DNA from: Haliea sp.
GTDB lineage: Bacteria > Pseudomonadota > Gammaproteobacteria > Pseudomonadales > Halieaceae
DNA: 64,000 nt
Assembly (NCBI GenBank): GCA_024642245.1
Contig: JAHEBM010000002.1
Span: forward strand, 89,737 to 153,736
Direction of reading: 5' to 3'
Below are positions 15,590 to 25,484 of the stretch, piece after piece; the stretch's first letter is position 1; each line of letters opens with the position of its first letter. The translations under genes were made by a program, and so were the position numbers. The notes beneath the pieces were generated by a model. The model was not told the DNA's origin, did not search any database, and saw only the letters and a program-made list of their open reading frames with translations.

Positions 15590-17173
15590 GTTTGGCGGCA
15601 CCAGTACCGTGTCGACAGCCTCGGGCAGCTGTTGGGGATAATCCAGCGTGTAATGCAGGCCCCGGCTCTCCTTGCGTGAAATGGCGCAGCGAATCATCAG
15701 CTCGGCGACCATGGCCAGGTTGCGCAGCTCAAGCAGGTCATTTCCGACCTTGTAATTGCCGTAGTACTCGGCTATCTCAGCCTGCAGCAACTGCACCCTG
15801 TGCAGGGCTCGTTGCAAACGCTTGTTGGTTCTGACGATGCCAACGTAATCCCACATGAAGCGGCGCAGTTCGTCCCAGTTATGTGAGATCACCACGTCTT
15901 CATCAGAGTCCGTGACCTGGCTCTCGTCCCAGGCGGGTGTCGGCGCCGGCGCAGCTACCGAGGCCAGCGTGCCGGCGATATCGCCGGCGGCGGATTCGGC
16001 ATAAACGATGCATTCGAGCAGCGAGTTGCTGGCCATTCGATTGGCCCCGTGCAGACCGGTGCACGATGTTTCACCGATGGCGTAGAGACCGGCGCGGTCA
16101 GTGCGACCGCGGGTGTCCACTACTACTCCGCCACAGGTGTAATGCGCTGCCGGTACAACAGGTATCGGTTCGGCTCCTATATCGATGCCGAATTCCGCGC
16201 AGCGGGCCATGATCGTGGGAAAGTGGCTCTGTATAAATTCACGTGGCTTGTGGGAGATGTCGAGAAATACGCAGTCGGCACCCAGTCGCTTCATCTCGTG
16301 ATCGATCGCCCGGGCGACGATATCCCGCGGGGCAAGCTCTCCTCTGGCATCAAACCGGTCCATGAAACGGGTGCCATCGGGCAATAACAGCCGACCACCC
16401 TCGCCGCGAATCGCCTCGGTAATCAGGAAGGATTTTGCCCGCGGGTGGTACAGGCATGTGGGGTGAAACTGGTTGAACTCCAGGTTGGCCACGCTGCAGC
16501 CTGCGCGCCAGGCCATGGCAATTCCGTCGCCGCTGGCACCATCCGGGTTGCTGGTATAGAGATAGGCCTTGCTGGCACCACCGGTGGCCAGTACCACCGC
16601 CCGGGCCTGGAAAAGCTCCACCCGGTCATTTTCACGATCGAGGATGTAGGCCCCCTGGCAGCGGTTATCTTCCACGACCAGGTCGACGGCGACACGTTGG
16701 GGGAACAGCTCGATATTGGCAGCCTGCCGCGCTTTTTCGGTCAGTACCTCGGAGATGGCCCTGCCGGTGCGGTCTGCTGCGTGGATGATACGGCGGTGGC
16801 TGTGGCCGCCCTCCATGGTCAGGTGGAACTCCCGTTGGTCTATGGTGGCCTGGTCCTCGCGCAGGTCAAAATCCACGCCCTGTGCCACCAGCCATTCCAC
16901 GCAACGCCGGCTGTTGTTGACGGTAAATTCCACGGCCTCCCGGCGACACAGGCCGCCGCCCGCGGCGAGGGTATCTTCCACGTGAGAACTTACCGTATCC
17001 CGGGTGTGGAGCACCGCGGCCATACCGCCCTGGGCCCAGTAGGTAGAGCCCTCGTTCAGCTGGCCCTTGCATATCATTGCCACCCGCAGGTGGGACGGCA
17101 GGTGCAGGGCCAGGCTCAGCCCGGCCGCGCCGGTGCCGATGATAAGCACGTCGTGTTGGTGTAGGGTGGCCAT
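15551..17173 (-). CDS. nadB: L-aspartate oxidase
   Basis: FAD enzyme that oxidises L-aspartate to iminoaspartate, the first committed step of de novo NAD synthesis. The 540 residues start with the Rossmann motif [17 protein letters not shown], then [13 protein letters not shown], and hold the active-site-region segments [10 protein letters not shown] and [11 protein letters not shown] plus [15 protein letters not shown] and [17 protein letters not shown], all typical of NadB rather than SdhA/FrdA. The ATG at 17173 begins MATLHQH. It is divergent from the rpoE operon, the classic gammaproteobacterial arrangement. Its last 39 bases run antisense to the end of ygfX. Confidence 0.97.
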   Translation of the reverse strand: MATLHQHDVLIIGTGAAGLSLALHLPSHLRVAMICKGQLNEGSTYWAQGGMAAVLHTRDTVSSHVEDTLAAGGGLCRREAVEFTVNNSRRCVEWLVAQGVDFDLREDQATIDQREFHLTMEGGHSHRRIIHAADRTGRAISEVLTEKARQAANIELFPQRVAVDLVVEDNRCQGAYILDRENDRVELFQARAVVLATGGASKAYLYTSNPDGASGDGIAMAWRAGCSVANLEFNQFHPTCLYHPRAKSFLITEAIRGEGGRLLLPDGTRFMDRFDARGELAPRDIVARAIDHEMKRLGADCVFLDISHKPREFIQSHFPTIMARCAEFGIDIGAEPIPVVPAAHYTCGGVVVDTRGRTDRAGLYAIGETSCTGLHGANRMASNSLLECIVYAESAAGDIAGTLASVAAPAPTPAWDESQVTDSDEDVVISHNWDELRRFMWDYVGIVRTNKRLQRALHRVQLLQAEIAEYYGNYKVGNDLLELRNLAMVAELMIRCAISRKESRGLHYTLDYPQQLPEAVDTVLVPPNSPLKGEAHAQAS

Positions 17174-17296
17174 AGCGCCCTGTACTTGCCGCTTCAGGAA
17201 GTGAATTATATGATGCGGGTCAAAGACTTAGCTTTTGCCACATCGCTGCACGCGAGTATATACGAGCTCGCGACAAATAAGGAAACACCCCGTTGC

Positions 17297-17324
17297 GGAA
17301 CTTTATCGGTCCATGTCCCTCCCA
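17297..17324 (+). promoter_or_regulatory. Possible distal sigma-E (AlgU) promoter
   Basis: GGAACTT (17297-17303) is a perfect sigma-E -35 core; 16 bases later comes TCCCA, a weak match to the TC-rich -10. It lies about 140 bases before rpoE and could add to the proximal site. Confidence 0.3.
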
Positions 17325-17349
17325 TCGACGGCAATTTTGCTCTTGTGGA

Positions 17350-17376
17350 GAACTTGCGGCGTTTTCTGTGGTCTAC
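17350..17376 (+). promoter_or_regulatory. Probable sigma-E (AlgU) autoregulatory promoter of rpoE
   Basis: GAACTT (17350-17355), a 16-base spacer and TCTAC (17372-17376) match the AlgU/sigma-E consensus GAACTT-N16-17-TCTGA closely. The site is about 60 bases upstream of the rpoE GTG. Positive autoregulation from such promoters is established for E. coli rpoE and Pseudomonas algU. Confidence 0.55.
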
Positions 17377-17438
17377 TCCAGCACGGGTCGGGTTTCCGGC
17401 GGGGCAGTGATGTCGTGGACTAGGGAGGGGTGCAGGGC

Positions 17439-18020
17439 GTGACTGCCGTAGTGACGGACCAGCAGCTTGTTGCCAGGGTAAAAAAAGGCGACACGAGAGC
17501 CTTCGACCTGCTGGTGCTGAAGTACCAGCACAGGATTTTTGCCCTGATCAGCAGGTATGTTCATGATTCGGATGAGGTGCAGGATGTGGCCCAGGAAGCT
17601 TTTATCAAGGCTTACCGTGCACTGCCCAAGTTTCGCGGCGAAAGCGCCTTTTACACGTGGCTTTACCGCATCGCGATCAACACGGCCAAGAACTATCTCG
17701 TATCCCGCTCGCGGCGTCCACCGGGCTCCGATGTGGAGGTGGAGGATGCCGAATATTATGCCAGCGGCGCTGCATTGCACGAGATCGAGACCCCCGAGAA
17801 CGCCCTGTTCGGAGCTGAATTGAAAGAGGTTGTAGAGCGGGCGATCAGGGAGTTGCCGGAAGATTTGCGAACTGCGGTAACTTTGCGGGAATTTGATGGT
17901 CTCAGTTACGAGGATATTGCCGACATTATGAATTGCCCCGTCGGCACCGTGCGCTCACGAATTTTTCGCGCGCGTGAGGCGATAGACAGCCAGGTCAGGG
18001 AGCAGTTGGATGGCAATTGA
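17439..18020 (+). CDS. rpoE: RNA polymerase sigma-E factor (AlgU/RpoE)
   Basis: ECF sigma factor for envelope stress. From GTG 17439 it has 193 residues; AGGGAGGGG ends eight bases upstream, better placed than for the GTG at 17430. Region 2 reads RAFDLLVLKYQHRIFALISR, then DEVQDVAQEAFIKAYR and YTWLYRIAINTAKNYL; region 4 reads LREFDGLSYEDIADIMNCP and GTVRSRIFRAREAI. These are near-identical to AlgU/RpoE of gammaproteobacteria. The following genes encode its anti-sigma system. Two sigma-E-like promoters upstream suggest autoregulation. Confidence 0.97.
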   Translation: MTAVVTDQQLVARVKKGDTRAFDLLVLKYQHRIFALISRYVHDSDEVQDVAQEAFIKAYRALPKFRGESAFYTWLYRIAINTAKNYLVSRSRRPPGSDVEVEDAEYYASGAALHEIETPENALFGAELKEVVERAIRELPEDLRTAVTLREFDGLSYEDIADIMNCPVGTVRSRIFRAREAIDSQVREQLDGN

Positions 18021-18076
18021 TCATGCCGCCCTCCAGGCGAGAGCGTGAACGCGCACAGGCGCGAAGGAAATAGTGT

Positions 18077-18667
18077 ATGAGTGATGCAATGCGAGAGTCC
18101 CTGTCGGCGCTGATGGACGACGAGGCCAACGAACTCGAGGTGGAGCGGGTGTTGTCGCGTGTGGCGAGCGATACGCAGCTGCGCGACACCTGGGTACGCT
18201 ACAACATGGTGCGCACGGTGGCTGGCGGTCATTTTCCCGCACAGCCCGGGCTGGATGTCTCGGTCCGCGTTCGCGAGGCGCTGGCGGGCCAGGGTATCAG
18301 GGCGCCGGGCCTCGGGCAGCGTCTGCTGAGGCCGCTGGCAAGCGTGGCGGTTGCAGCCTCCGTCGCCGCGACGGTCGTGTTTGGCGGGCAGCAACTGGCC
18401 CAGTTGCAGGCCGGCAGGATCGATGGAGGGACCATTGCCAGTAGTGTTTCCCCGGTGGGCATGGTGAACAGTCTTGGCGCCACATCGGTGCAGGCCAGTT
18501 ACGGCACCCAGGATGTGCCCCAGTTGCAGCCCGCCACCCGCACTGCCTACCAGGAACTGGCGCGGCAGCGCCTGCAGAAGTATATGCAGGAACACGCTGA
18601 GCATGCCGCGCTCAATTCACCTAACGGCCTGGTGCCGTTTGCCCGCGTGCCGCGCATAAAGGAGTAG
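18077..18667 (+). CDS. mucA: Anti-sigma-E factor, RseA/MucA family
   Basis: Inner-membrane anti-sigma factor that holds RpoE until proteolysis releases it. The 196 residues begin with MRESLSALMDDEANELEVER, the cytoplasmic sigma-binding domain, with DTWVRYNMVRTVAGG following. A single hydrophobic segment at about 88-105 (LASVAVAASVAATVVFGG) anchors it, and the periplasmic tail is rich in Ala/Gln. It lies 56 bases after rpoE and just before mucB. Length and topology match MucA of Pseudomonas. No frameshift of the kind that causes mucoidy is visible. Confidence 0.93.
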   Translation: MSDAMRESLSALMDDEANELEVERVLSRVASDTQLRDTWVRYNMVRTVAGGHFPAQPGLDVSVRVREALAGQGIRAPGLGQRLLRPLASVAVAASVAATVVFGGQQLAQLQAGRIDGGTIASSVSPVGMVNSLGATSVQASYGTQDVPQLQPATRTAYQELARQRLQKYMQEHAEHAALNSPNGLVPFARVPRIKE

Positions 18668-18674
18668 CAGGCGC

Positions 18675-19649
18675 TTGAGCGTGATTGCGTGCTACCGCCG
18701 GAGTCGGGGCGGTCTTGTCGGGCTCGCTGTCCTGGGCTTGCTGCTGGCGACCCGGGTCGCTGCAGCGCCGTGCCCGACGGCTGACGCCGAGGCGCTCGCA
18801 TGGCTCGATAAAATGTCCCACAGCCTGCAGCAGGTGAACTACCACGGTGTGGTCACGTTCCAGCAGGGTGAGGAGATGCAGGCCATGGAGGTGTCTCACT
18901 CGGTCGTCAATGGCCTTGCCACGGAGCGACTCACCGAGCTGACCGGGCAGGGCGCGGAGGTTGTCCGGGTCAATCACCCGCTGGAATGCATTCACCCGGG
19001 GCACAAATTGCTGCAGCTGGGTGCCCAATTACAGAACGGGCAGTGCGGCATTGCACACTACTACCGTTTCAGCCTGGTTGAGGGAGAGCTGGTGGCTGGC
19101 CGCCAGGCTGTGCAGGTCCGCATCGAACCGCGGGATATGTACCGCTATGGCTATGTGATGGAGCTGGATCGCGAAACCGGCCTGCTGCTGAAAAGCCAGA
19201 CTGTGGGGCGCGGTGACAAGGTATTGGAAAAATTCCAGTTTGCCAGCCTTTCCTATGCGCCGGAGACGGCCTCCAAGGGCGAGGCGCAGCTGGTGCACAA
19301 GGCGCTTCACCCCAACCCGGCCGAACCCGAGTTATCTGCCGGCGGGGCGGGCCCTGTCTGGAAAGTGAACTGGCTGCCCCAGGGGTTTACCCCAACGGAT
19401 CAGCAAAATGGCGGATCCCAGCGCCGTACCTACACTGACGGGCTGGCGGTATTCTCGGTTTTCCTGGAATTGTTGAGCGGTGAAATCCGCCCCGGGGAGG
19501 GTGTGGTGCGCAGGGGCGGGACAACCTCCTACACCCGCGGTATGCAGCTAGGCGACAGCTCCGTACTGGTCACCGTAATCGGCGAGGTGCCGTTGAACAC
19601 CGCCCGCATGGTAGCCGATTCCATCGGTGGATGTGCCGGGCCATGTTGA
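18675..19649 (+). CDS. mucB: Periplasmic sigma-E regulator RseB/MucB
   Basis: Periplasmic protein that binds the anti-sigma factor and protects it from the DegS-type protease. The 324-residue product has a signal peptide (RRSRGGLVGLAVLGLLLATRV, cleavage probably after the AAA run), then ALAWLDKMSHSLQQVNYHG and YRYGYVMELDRETGLLLKS, both MucB/RseB features, and a C-terminal domain with VNWLPQGFTP. The start is TTG 18675 with AAGGAG about ten bases upstream; GTG 18681 is an alternative. It overlaps the next gene by seven bases, indicating coupled translation. Confidence 0.93.
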   Translation: MSVIACYRRSRGGLVGLAVLGLLLATRVAAAPCPTADAEALAWLDKMSHSLQQVNYHGVVTFQQGEEMQAMEVSHSVVNGLATERLTELTGQGAEVVRVNHPLECIHPGHKLLQLGAQLQNGQCGIAHYYRFSLVEGELVAGRQAVQVRIEPRDMYRYGYVMELDRETGLLLKSQTVGRGDKVLEKFQFASLSYAPETASKGEAQLVHKALHPNPAEPELSAGGAGPVWKVNWLPQGFTPTDQQNGGSQRRTYTDGLAVFSVFLELLSGEIRPGEGVVRRGGTTSYTRGMQLGDSSVLVTVIGEVPLNTARMVADSIGGCAGPC

Positions 19650-20125
19650 TCGAAACCGGTCGGGTAGTTGCGGTGGAGGCCGCGCAGGAATCTCTTTGGG
19701 TGGAAACGATCCGCCAGAGCACCTGTGGCAGCTGTGCCGCCAACAAGGGCTGCGGACACGGCTTGCTCAACCGCATTGCCGACGGTCGTACGGGTTATGT
19801 CCGGGTATTGTCAGGGGTGGTAGCCGCCGCGCAGTGTTCGGTTGATGACCAGGTGCGCATCAGTATTCCCGAGCAGGTGATCCTGCGCGGTTCCGTTGTG
19901 GTCTACCTGTTGCCACTGCTGTGTATGCTGGCGGGTGCAGCCGCTGCCGATCTCCTTTGGCCCGGCCACCATGAGCTCGCCGCAGTGGCGGGCGCGGCAG
20001 GCGGCCTCGCCGCCGGGTTTGCCCTGGTGCGCTGGCATGCCTGGCGGCATCGCCAGGACCGGGCCCTGCAGCCCACCCTGCTGGAGGTGCTGCCGCGGGC
20101 CAATTTAGCTGTGCACCTGGCCTGA
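19643..20125 (+). CDS. rseC: SoxR-reducing/RseC-family membrane protein (MucC)
   Basis: A 160-residue inner-membrane protein of the RseC/MucC family, a positive modulator of sigma-E in some bacteria. The N-terminal cytoplasmic part carries the Cys-rich signature STCGSCAANKGCGHG (about residues 26-40), followed by two membrane segments (VVVYLLPLLCMLAGAAAADL and LAAVAGAAGGLAAGFALV). The ATG at 19643 overlaps the mucB stop, matching the usual MLIETGRV N-terminus; a frame from 19631 is less likely. The cysteines may hold a redox centre, as proposed for the related RsxABCDGE-associated proteins. Confidence 0.9.
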   Translation: MLIETGRVVAVEAAQESLWVETIRQSTCGSCAANKGCGHGLLNRIADGRTGYVRVLSGVVAAAQCSVDDQVRISIPEQVILRGSVVVYLLPLLCMLAGAAAADLLWPGHHELAAVAGAAGGLAAGFALVRWHAWRHRQDRALQPTLLEVLPRANLAVHLA

Positions 20126-20176
20126 TTCCGGAGAGTTTCCTTTTTTGTTTAAACCCCTGTCAGCTGGATCCAAACC

Positions 20177-21583
20177 ATGAGAGCAATGAAGCGAATAGTC
20201 AGTTCCGTAATCCTGCTTGGCGCGTTACTGCTGCCAGCCGTGCTGTCGGCTTCCGCGCTGCCGGAATTCCGCGAGATCGTGCAGCAGAATTCCCCCGCTG
20301 TTGTGAAGATCGTTGTACAGCAAAGTGCGCCAAGCGCCGGGTACGGCCACCCCGGCCCCGAGGAAATGCCAGAGTACCTGCGGCGTTTTTTTGAATTCCG
20401 TGGAGGCCCGCCGTCGCCACAGGAGCAGATGGCCATGGGCTCGGGATTCATTATTTCCAGCGACGGCTATATCGTGACCAACAACCATGTCGTTGAGGGT
20501 GCCGACAGTGTGCTGGTACGCCTGAGCGACCGCCGGGAGTTTGACGCTCAGGTTATCGGCACGGATCCTCGCTCCGACCTGGCGTTGCTGCGGGTGGACG
20601 CCAGGGATTTGCCCTCGCTCACCCTTGCCAGCGGGGATGACCTCGAGGTAGGTGAATGGGTGCTGGCCATCGGTTCTCCCTTCGGCCTGGATTATTCGGT
20701 GACTGCAGGTATCGTCAGCGCAAAGGGGCGCAGCCTGCCAACCGAAAATAATGAGAACTATGTGCCCTTCATCCAGACGGACGTGGCGATCAACCCCGGT
20801 AACTCAGGCGGTCCGCTGTTTAATCTCGAAGGTGATGTCGTCGGCGTAAATTCGCAGATTTTTACCCGCAGTGGCGGTTCCATAGGCCTTTCGTTCGCCA
20901 TACCGGTGAGTGTCGTGCGCAATGTGGTGGACCAGTTGAAGGCGGACGGGCATGTCACGCGCGGCTGGCTGGGGGTGACTATCCAGGATGTCGACAAGAA
21001 TCTTGCCGAATCATTCGGCCTGGACCGCCCGCGCGGTGCCCTGGTTGTACAGGTCGCGCCTGATGGCCCGGCCGACAAGGCCGGGCTGCAGGCCGGGGAT
21101 GTCATTATCCTTTTTGATGGCAATGACATCCCGGCCTCCGCCGACCTGCCCCATGTGGTAGGCCTGGTGGCGCCCGGTACGGTTGTGCCGATGGAAGTCG
21201 TGCGCGACAAGAAGCACAAGAAACTCAAGGTCGAGGTTGGCGGGCTGGATGCCGATGACAGCTACGACCTGGCAGCGGGGCCTGGGGGTGCCGGCCAGGG
21301 CGGCGGTCGCCTGGGAATGGTGGTGGAAACCGCCCCTGCGGATGTGCTCGAACGCTTTGGAATCAACGGCGGTGTGATAGTGCGCGAGGTGCTGCCTGAC
21401 TCGGTGGCTGGGGATGCCGGGGTATTGCCCGGGGATATTATTACCCTGGTTGGCTCCAGCCCGATCAAATCTGCCGAGGCCTACGAAGATGCGGTCGCTA
21501 AACTCGGAGGTGGAAGTTCCGTACCGCTGCGGCTGATCCGTCGTGGTTCCCCGTTGTTTATCGGGCTCAAGCTCAAGGACTGA
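20177..21583 (+). CDS. mucD: Periplasmic Do-family serine protease MucD/DegP
   Basis: Periplasmic protease and chaperone that degrades misfolded envelope proteins. The 468 residues start with a signal peptide (MKRIVSSVILLGALLLPAVL, then SASA). The catalytic triad is visible: H104 in VTNNHVVEG, D134 in RSDLALLRV, S210 in NPGNSGGPLF. Two PDZ domains follow (GWLGVTIQDVDKNLAESFGL at about 265 and a second after about 375). ATG 20186 is an alternative start. It closes the stress operon, so the sigma factor, its inhibitors and an effector protease would be made together; lepA follows after about 150 bases. Confidence 0.95.
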   Translation: MRAMKRIVSSVILLGALLLPAVLSASALPEFREIVQQNSPAVVKIVVQQSAPSAGYGHPGPEEMPEYLRRFFEFRGGPPSPQEQMAMGSGFIISSDGYIVTNNHVVEGADSVLVRLSDRREFDAQVIGTDPRSDLALLRVDARDLPSLTLASGDDLEVGEWVLAIGSPFGLDYSVTAGIVSAKGRSLPTENNENYVPFIQTDVAINPGNSGGPLFNLEGDVVGVNSQIFTRSGGSIGLSFAIPVSVVRNVVDQLKADGHVTRGWLGVTIQDVDKNLAESFGLDRPRGALVVQVAPDGPADKAGLQAGDVIILFDGNDIPASADLPHVVGLVAPGTVVPMEVVRDKKHKKLKVEVGGLDADDSYDLAAGPGGAGQGGGRLGMVVETAPADVLERFGINGGVIVREVLPDSVAGDAGVLPGDIITLVGSSPIKSAEAYEDAVAKLGGGSSVPLRLIRRGSPLFIGLKLKD

Positions 21584-21734
21584 GGGCTTTTCGCCGCCAC
21601 CTGCTGAACATGGCGGTTGTATCCCGGTTGGGGTACAATCGCGCGTTTTTTGCAGGGGGCGAAAGTAAACGCGCGCTTCCTTTTGTTTCCTCCGCGGGCA
21701 TGGTGCCAGGCCTGCGCCAATCGAGCCCAATTGA

Positions 21735-23537
21735 GTGAGTGATCTCAGCCACATCCGTAACTTTTCGATTATCGCGCATATCGACCACGGTAAATCCACC
21801 CTCGCGGACCGGTTTATCCAGCACTGCGGCGGCCTCAGCGACCGGGAAATGGATGAGCAGGTGCTCGATTCCATGGATATCGAGCGAGAGCGCGGCATTA
21901 CCATCAAGGCCCAGAGCGTCACCCTGGACTACACGGCCAGGGACGGGCAGACCTACCAGCTGAACTTTATCGATACCCCCGGCCACGTGGATTTTTCCTA
22001 CGAGGTGTCCCGCTCCCTCGCCGCCTGCGAAGGGGCCTTGCTGGTCGTGGATGCCGGGCAGGGCGTGGAAGCCCAATCCGTAGCCAATTGCTACACGGCG
22101 ATTGAGCAGGGACTGGAAGTACTGCCCATTCTGAACAAGATGGACCTGCCCCAGGCCGATCCCGAGCGGGTCAAGGTGGAGATCGAGGAGATTATCGGTA
22201 TTGATGCCACCCACGCCTGCCTGGTCAGTGCCAAGTCCGGTCTGGGCATTGAGGATGCGCTGGAAAGCCTGGTGCAGCGTATCCCGGCTCCCGCGGGTGA
22301 TCGCGAGGCCCCGCTGCAGGCGCTGATTATCGATTCCTGGTTCGACAACTACCTTGGGGTGGTGTCGCTGGTGCGGGTCAAGAACGGCCGCTTGCGCAAG
22401 CGCGACAAGATCGTCGCCAAATCCATTGGCAAGGCCCACCAGGTGGATGCCGTGGGCATATTCACGCCCAAGCGGGTGGAGTGCGATGTACTGCAAGCCG
22501 GTGAAGTGGGCTTTGTCGTGGCCGGTATCAAGGATATCCACGGCGCCCCGGTGGGCGACACCCTGATCCACGCGCTGCGGCAGGACGAAGTACCGGCACT
22601 GCCCGGCTTCCAGCGGGTAAAACCCCAGGTTTATGCCGGTATCTTCACCATTTCGTCCGATGACTACGAAGATTTTCGCGATGCGCTCGCCAAGCTGACG
22701 CTGAACGACGCGTCCCTGTTCTACGAGCCGGAGACATCCGATGCCCTGGGTTTCGGTTTTCGCTGCGGGTTCCTGGGAATGCTGCACATGGAGATCGTGC
22801 AGGAGCGGCTGGAGCGGGAGTACGACCTGGACCTGATTACCACGGCCCCGACAGTAATTTATGAGGTGGTAAAAAAGAACGGGGAGGTCGTCCTCGTCGA
22901 CAACCCCTCCAAGCTCCCGGATGTCGGCGACATCGAGCAAATGCGTGAACCCATCGCTCGCTGCAACATTCTGGTGCCGCACACCTACCTTGGCAATGTT
23001 ATAACCCTGTGCGTGGAGAAACGAGGGCTGCAGAAGGACATGCAGTTCCTCGGCGCCCAGGTGTCACTTACCTACGATATTCCCATGGCAGAGGTCGTGC
23101 TCGACTTCTTCGATCGCCTCAAGTCCGTGAGCCGGGGATACGCTTCCCTGGACTACAGCTTCGAACGATTCGAGGCAGCCAACCTGGCGCGCCTGGACGT
23201 ACTCATCAACGGCGACAGGGTGGATGCACTGGCGGTCATTGTGCACCGGGAGCAGGTCCAGCATCGCGGCCGGGTGCTGACGGAAAAGATGAAAGAACTG
23301 ATACCCCGGCAGATGTTCGATGTGGCTATTCAGTGCGCTGTCGGCGGCAAGGTTGTTGCAAGGCAGACAGTAAAAGCCCTGCGCAAAAACGTGACAGCCA
23401 AGTGCTATGGCGGCGATGTCAGCCGCAAGCGCAAGCTGCTGGATAAACAGAAGGCGGGTAAGAAACGCATGAAGCAGGTGGGAAGTGTGGAGATACCCCA
23501 GTCTGCTTTCCTGGCAGTACTCAAGGTGGACGGCTAA
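21735..23537 (+). CDS. lepA: Elongation factor 4 (LepA)
   Basis: Ribosome-associated GTPase that acts on stalled or mistranslocated ribosomes and in initiation. The 600-residue protein has G1 AHIDHGKST, the [10 protein letters not shown] switch region, [12 protein letters not shown] and NKMDLPQAD, and the LepA-specific C-terminal domain with [20 protein letters not shown] and [20 protein letters not shown]. The start is GTG 21735 giving [12 protein letters not shown]; no strong Shine-Dalgarno precedes it. lepB starts ten bases downstream, the usual lepA-lepB pair. Confidence 0.98.
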   Translation: MSDLSHIRNFSIIAHIDHGKSTLADRFIQHCGGLSDREMDEQVLDSMDIERERGITIKAQSVTLDYTARDGQTYQLNFIDTPGHVDFSYEVSRSLAACEGALLVVDAGQGVEAQSVANCYTAIEQGLEVLPILNKMDLPQADPERVKVEIEEIIGIDATHACLVSAKSGLGIEDALESLVQRIPAPAGDREAPLQALIIDSWFDNYLGVVSLVRVKNGRLRKRDKIVAKSIGKAHQVDAVGIFTPKRVECDVLQAGEVGFVVAGIKDIHGAPVGDTLIHALRQDEVPALPGFQRVKPQVYAGIFTISSDDYEDFRDALAKLTLNDASLFYEPETSDALGFGFRCGFLGMLHMEIVQERLEREYDLDLITTAPTVIYEVVKKNGEVVLVDNPSKLPDVGDIEQMREPIARCNILVPHTYLGNVITLCVEKRGLQKDMQFLGAQVSLTYDIPMAEVVLDFFDRLKSVSRGYASLDYSFERFEAANLARLDVLINGDRVDALAVIVHREQVQHRGRVLTEKMKELIPRQMFDVAIQCAVGGKVVARQTVKALRKNVTAKCYGGDVSRKRKLLDKQKAGKKRMKQVGSVEIPQSAFLAVLKVDG

Positions 23538-23546
23538 GGCAATTAT

Positions 23547-24386
23547 ATGGATATCGATTTTCCCCTCATTCTGGTTATCCTGGTGTTTGGCAGTGGCCTG
23601 ATCTGGCTGCTCGACGCGATTTTCCTCGCGCCCGGCCGCCGTCGCGTCCTGGCCCAATTGCAGGGCCAGTATCCGCAGTGGCAGGAAGAGGGCAGCAGCC
23701 AGGCCATCAAGTACCAGGCGCGCGCCGCGGACTCGGCCCGTGAGCCGGTAGTGGTGGAGTACGCCAAGTCATTTTTCCCGGTGCTGCTGGTGGTGTTTGT
23801 GCTCCGCTCGTTCCTGGTAGAGCCCTTCCAGATCCCGTCGTCCTCGATGGTTCCCACGCTGGAGGTGGGGGACTACATCCTGGTCAACAAATACACCTTT
23901 GGTATTCGCCTGCCGGTAGTGCGCACCAAGGTCATGGCCCTGAACGAGCCCCAGCGCGGCGATGTCATGGTGTTTTTCCCGCCCCATATGAATGATACCT
24001 ATTTCATCAAGCGGGTTGTCGGGCTGCCCGGGGACACCATCAGTTATCGCAACAAACAGCTCTTCGTTAATGGGCAGGAGGTGCCGCAGGAGATGCTGGC
24101 GGTGGTGCCCGAAGGTGCCTCGAGGTATCGCATGGGCCTGGAAACCCTGGGCGAGGCACGACACCTGGTGCAGGAAGATGAATCGCGTCCCAGTCGTGAC
24201 TTTTCCGTGCGGGTAAAACCCGGCCACTACTTTATGATGGGGGACAACCGGGACAACAGCAGCGACAGCAGGGTTTGGGGTCAGGTGCCGGAAAAGGATA
24301 TAGTGGGCAAGGCCTTTGCGGTGTGGATGCACTGGGATTCGTTTCTCAGCATCCCGAGCTTCGACCGCGTTGGCCTGATAGAATAA
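23547..24386 (+). CDS. lepB: Signal peptidase I
   Basis: Inner-membrane protease that removes signal peptides from exported proteins. The 279-residue protein has an N-terminal membrane segment (LILVILVFGSGLIWLLDAIF), a second near residues 78-90, then the catalytic Ser100 in EPFQIPSSSMVPTL and Lys155 in YFIKRVVGLPGD. The C-terminal GDNRDNSSDSRVWG box is intact. It belongs to the lepA-lepB-rnc-era cluster and probably serves the exported proteins encoded nearby, such as MucB, MucD and the TonB receptor. Confidence 0.98.
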   Translation: MDIDFPLILVILVFGSGLIWLLDAIFLAPGRRRVLAQLQGQYPQWQEEGSSQAIKYQARAADSAREPVVVEYAKSFFPVLLVVFVLRSFLVEPFQIPSSSMVPTLEVGDYILVNKYTFGIRLPVVRTKVMALNEPQRGDVMVFFPPHMNDTYFIKRVVGLPGDTISYRNKQLFVNGQEVPQEMLAVVPEGASRYRMGLETLGEARHLVQEDESRPSRDFSVRVKPGHYFMMGDNRDNSSDSRVWGQVPEKDIVGKAFAVWMHWDSFLSIPSFDRVGLIE

Positions 24387-24412
24387 ACAGGGCTGAATCG
24401 GGGGAACCAGAG

Positions 24413-24796
24413 ATGAATACACTTAGACACCAGCGGGGAATGTCCATACCGGGTATGCTGGCCGTGGCGGCGATGGTCGGCTTTTTTGTGATGTGCACTA
24501 TTCGCCTGGCACCGCGTTACCTGGAATACCTGAGTGTTCGCGAGATCATCACGACGGTCGCCAGGGAGTACAACCCGGAGGAGGAAGATCTGCCCGATAT
24601 CCGCAGGCGGATCGACACCATGTTCAACACCAACCAGATTTATGACCTGAAGCCCAAGGATGTGGAGATATTCCACAAGGACGGCAAGACCTATATCGAC
24701 GCCCGGTACGAGGCGCGGGTGCCTATCATGGGCATTATCGATGCCGTCATGCGCTTTGATGACCTGGAAATAGAAACTGGCAACCACAAGTTCTAG
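24413..24796 (+). CDS. DUF4845 domain-containing membrane protein
   Basis: A 127-residue protein of unknown function found between lepB and rnc in many Pseudomonas-like bacteria. The N-terminus [18 protein letters not shown] and following FFVMC resemble a type IV pilin-like leader and membrane helix; the rest is a soluble domain with [18 protein letters not shown] and [12 protein letters not shown]. The ATG at 24413 follows a GGGGG-rich stretch; a longer frame from 24275 would overlap lepB and lacks support. Gene order suggests an envelope or housekeeping role, but no activity can be assigned. Confidence 0.85.
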   Translation: MNTLRHQRGMSIPGMLAVAAMVGFFVMCTIRLAPRYLEYLSVREIITTVAREYNPEEEDLPDIRRRIDTMFNTNQIYDLKPKDVEIFHKDGKTYIDARYEARVPIMGIIDAVMRFDDLEIETGNHKF

Positions 24797-24803
24797 ACAG
24801 TTC

Positions 24804-25484
24804 GTGGTCGCGACAGCCGCCATCCAGCGGGCCCTGGGCCATGAGTTTGGTGACCCGCTGTTGCTGGATGTGGCCCTGACCCACCGCAGTGCGGGCAGCC
24901 GCAATAACGAACGCCTCGAGTTTCTGGGGGACTCCATCGTCAACCATATTATCGCCGAGGCGCTGTACCAGCGCTTTCCCCGGGCGAGAGAGGGTGATAT
25001 GAGTCGTATGCGGGCATCGCTGGTAAAAGGCGACACGCTGGCAGAGCTGGCCAGGGAGTTGCAGCTCGGGGAACACCTCCTGCTGGGCCCCGGGGAGCGT
25101 AAAAGTGGCGGTTTCCGCCGCTCGTCCATTCTGGCAGACACCCTGGAAGCCCTCGCCGGCGCCATCCTCCTGGATGGCGGTTACGATGCGTGCAAATCAT
25201 GCGTGTTGCGTTGGTTCGACGCGCGGCTGGAACAGCTGTCGGCCGGTGCAGCAGACAAGGATGCCAAGACCCGGCTGCAGGAATACCTGCAGGGCCGGGG
25301 CAACCCGCTGCCGGAGTACGACCTGGTGGCGGTTCAGGGGGACGATCACGACCAGCAGTTCAGTGTGGCCTGCCGACTCAGCAAGCCGAAGCTGGTAGCC
25401 CAGGGCTATGGCAAGAGTCGGCGCAAGGCCGAACAGGCAGCCGCCAGGGATGCACTGGAGAGACTCACAGCCCATGGCAACTGA
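24804..25484 (+). CDS. rnc: Ribonuclease III
   Basis: Double-strand-specific endoribonuclease that processes rRNA precursors and structured mRNAs. The 226 residues carry the signature [19 protein letters not shown] (about 32-50) with the metal-binding Glu and Asp, [18 protein letters not shown] near 110, and a C-terminal dsRNA-binding domain ([18 protein letters not shown], then [19 protein letters not shown]). The start is GTG 24804, eight bases after the DUF4845 stop. The last 11 bases overlap era, as is usual for the rnc-era pair. Confidence 0.97.
   Translation: MVATAAIQRALGHEFGDPLLLDVALTHRSAGSRNNERLEFLGDSIVNHIIAEALYQRFPRAREGDMSRMRASLVKGDTLAELARELQLGEHLLLGPGERKSGGFRRSSILADTLEALAGAILLDGGYDACKSCVLRWFDARLEQLSAGAADKDAKTRLQEYLQGRGNPLPEYDLVAVQGDDHDQQFSVACRLSKPKLVAQGYGKSRRKAEQAAARDALERLTAHGN

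Noticed and set aside
21573..22982. Minus-strand frame of 469 codons opposite lepA
   Set aside because: lepA has all G motifs on the plus strand; the antisense frame has no domain.
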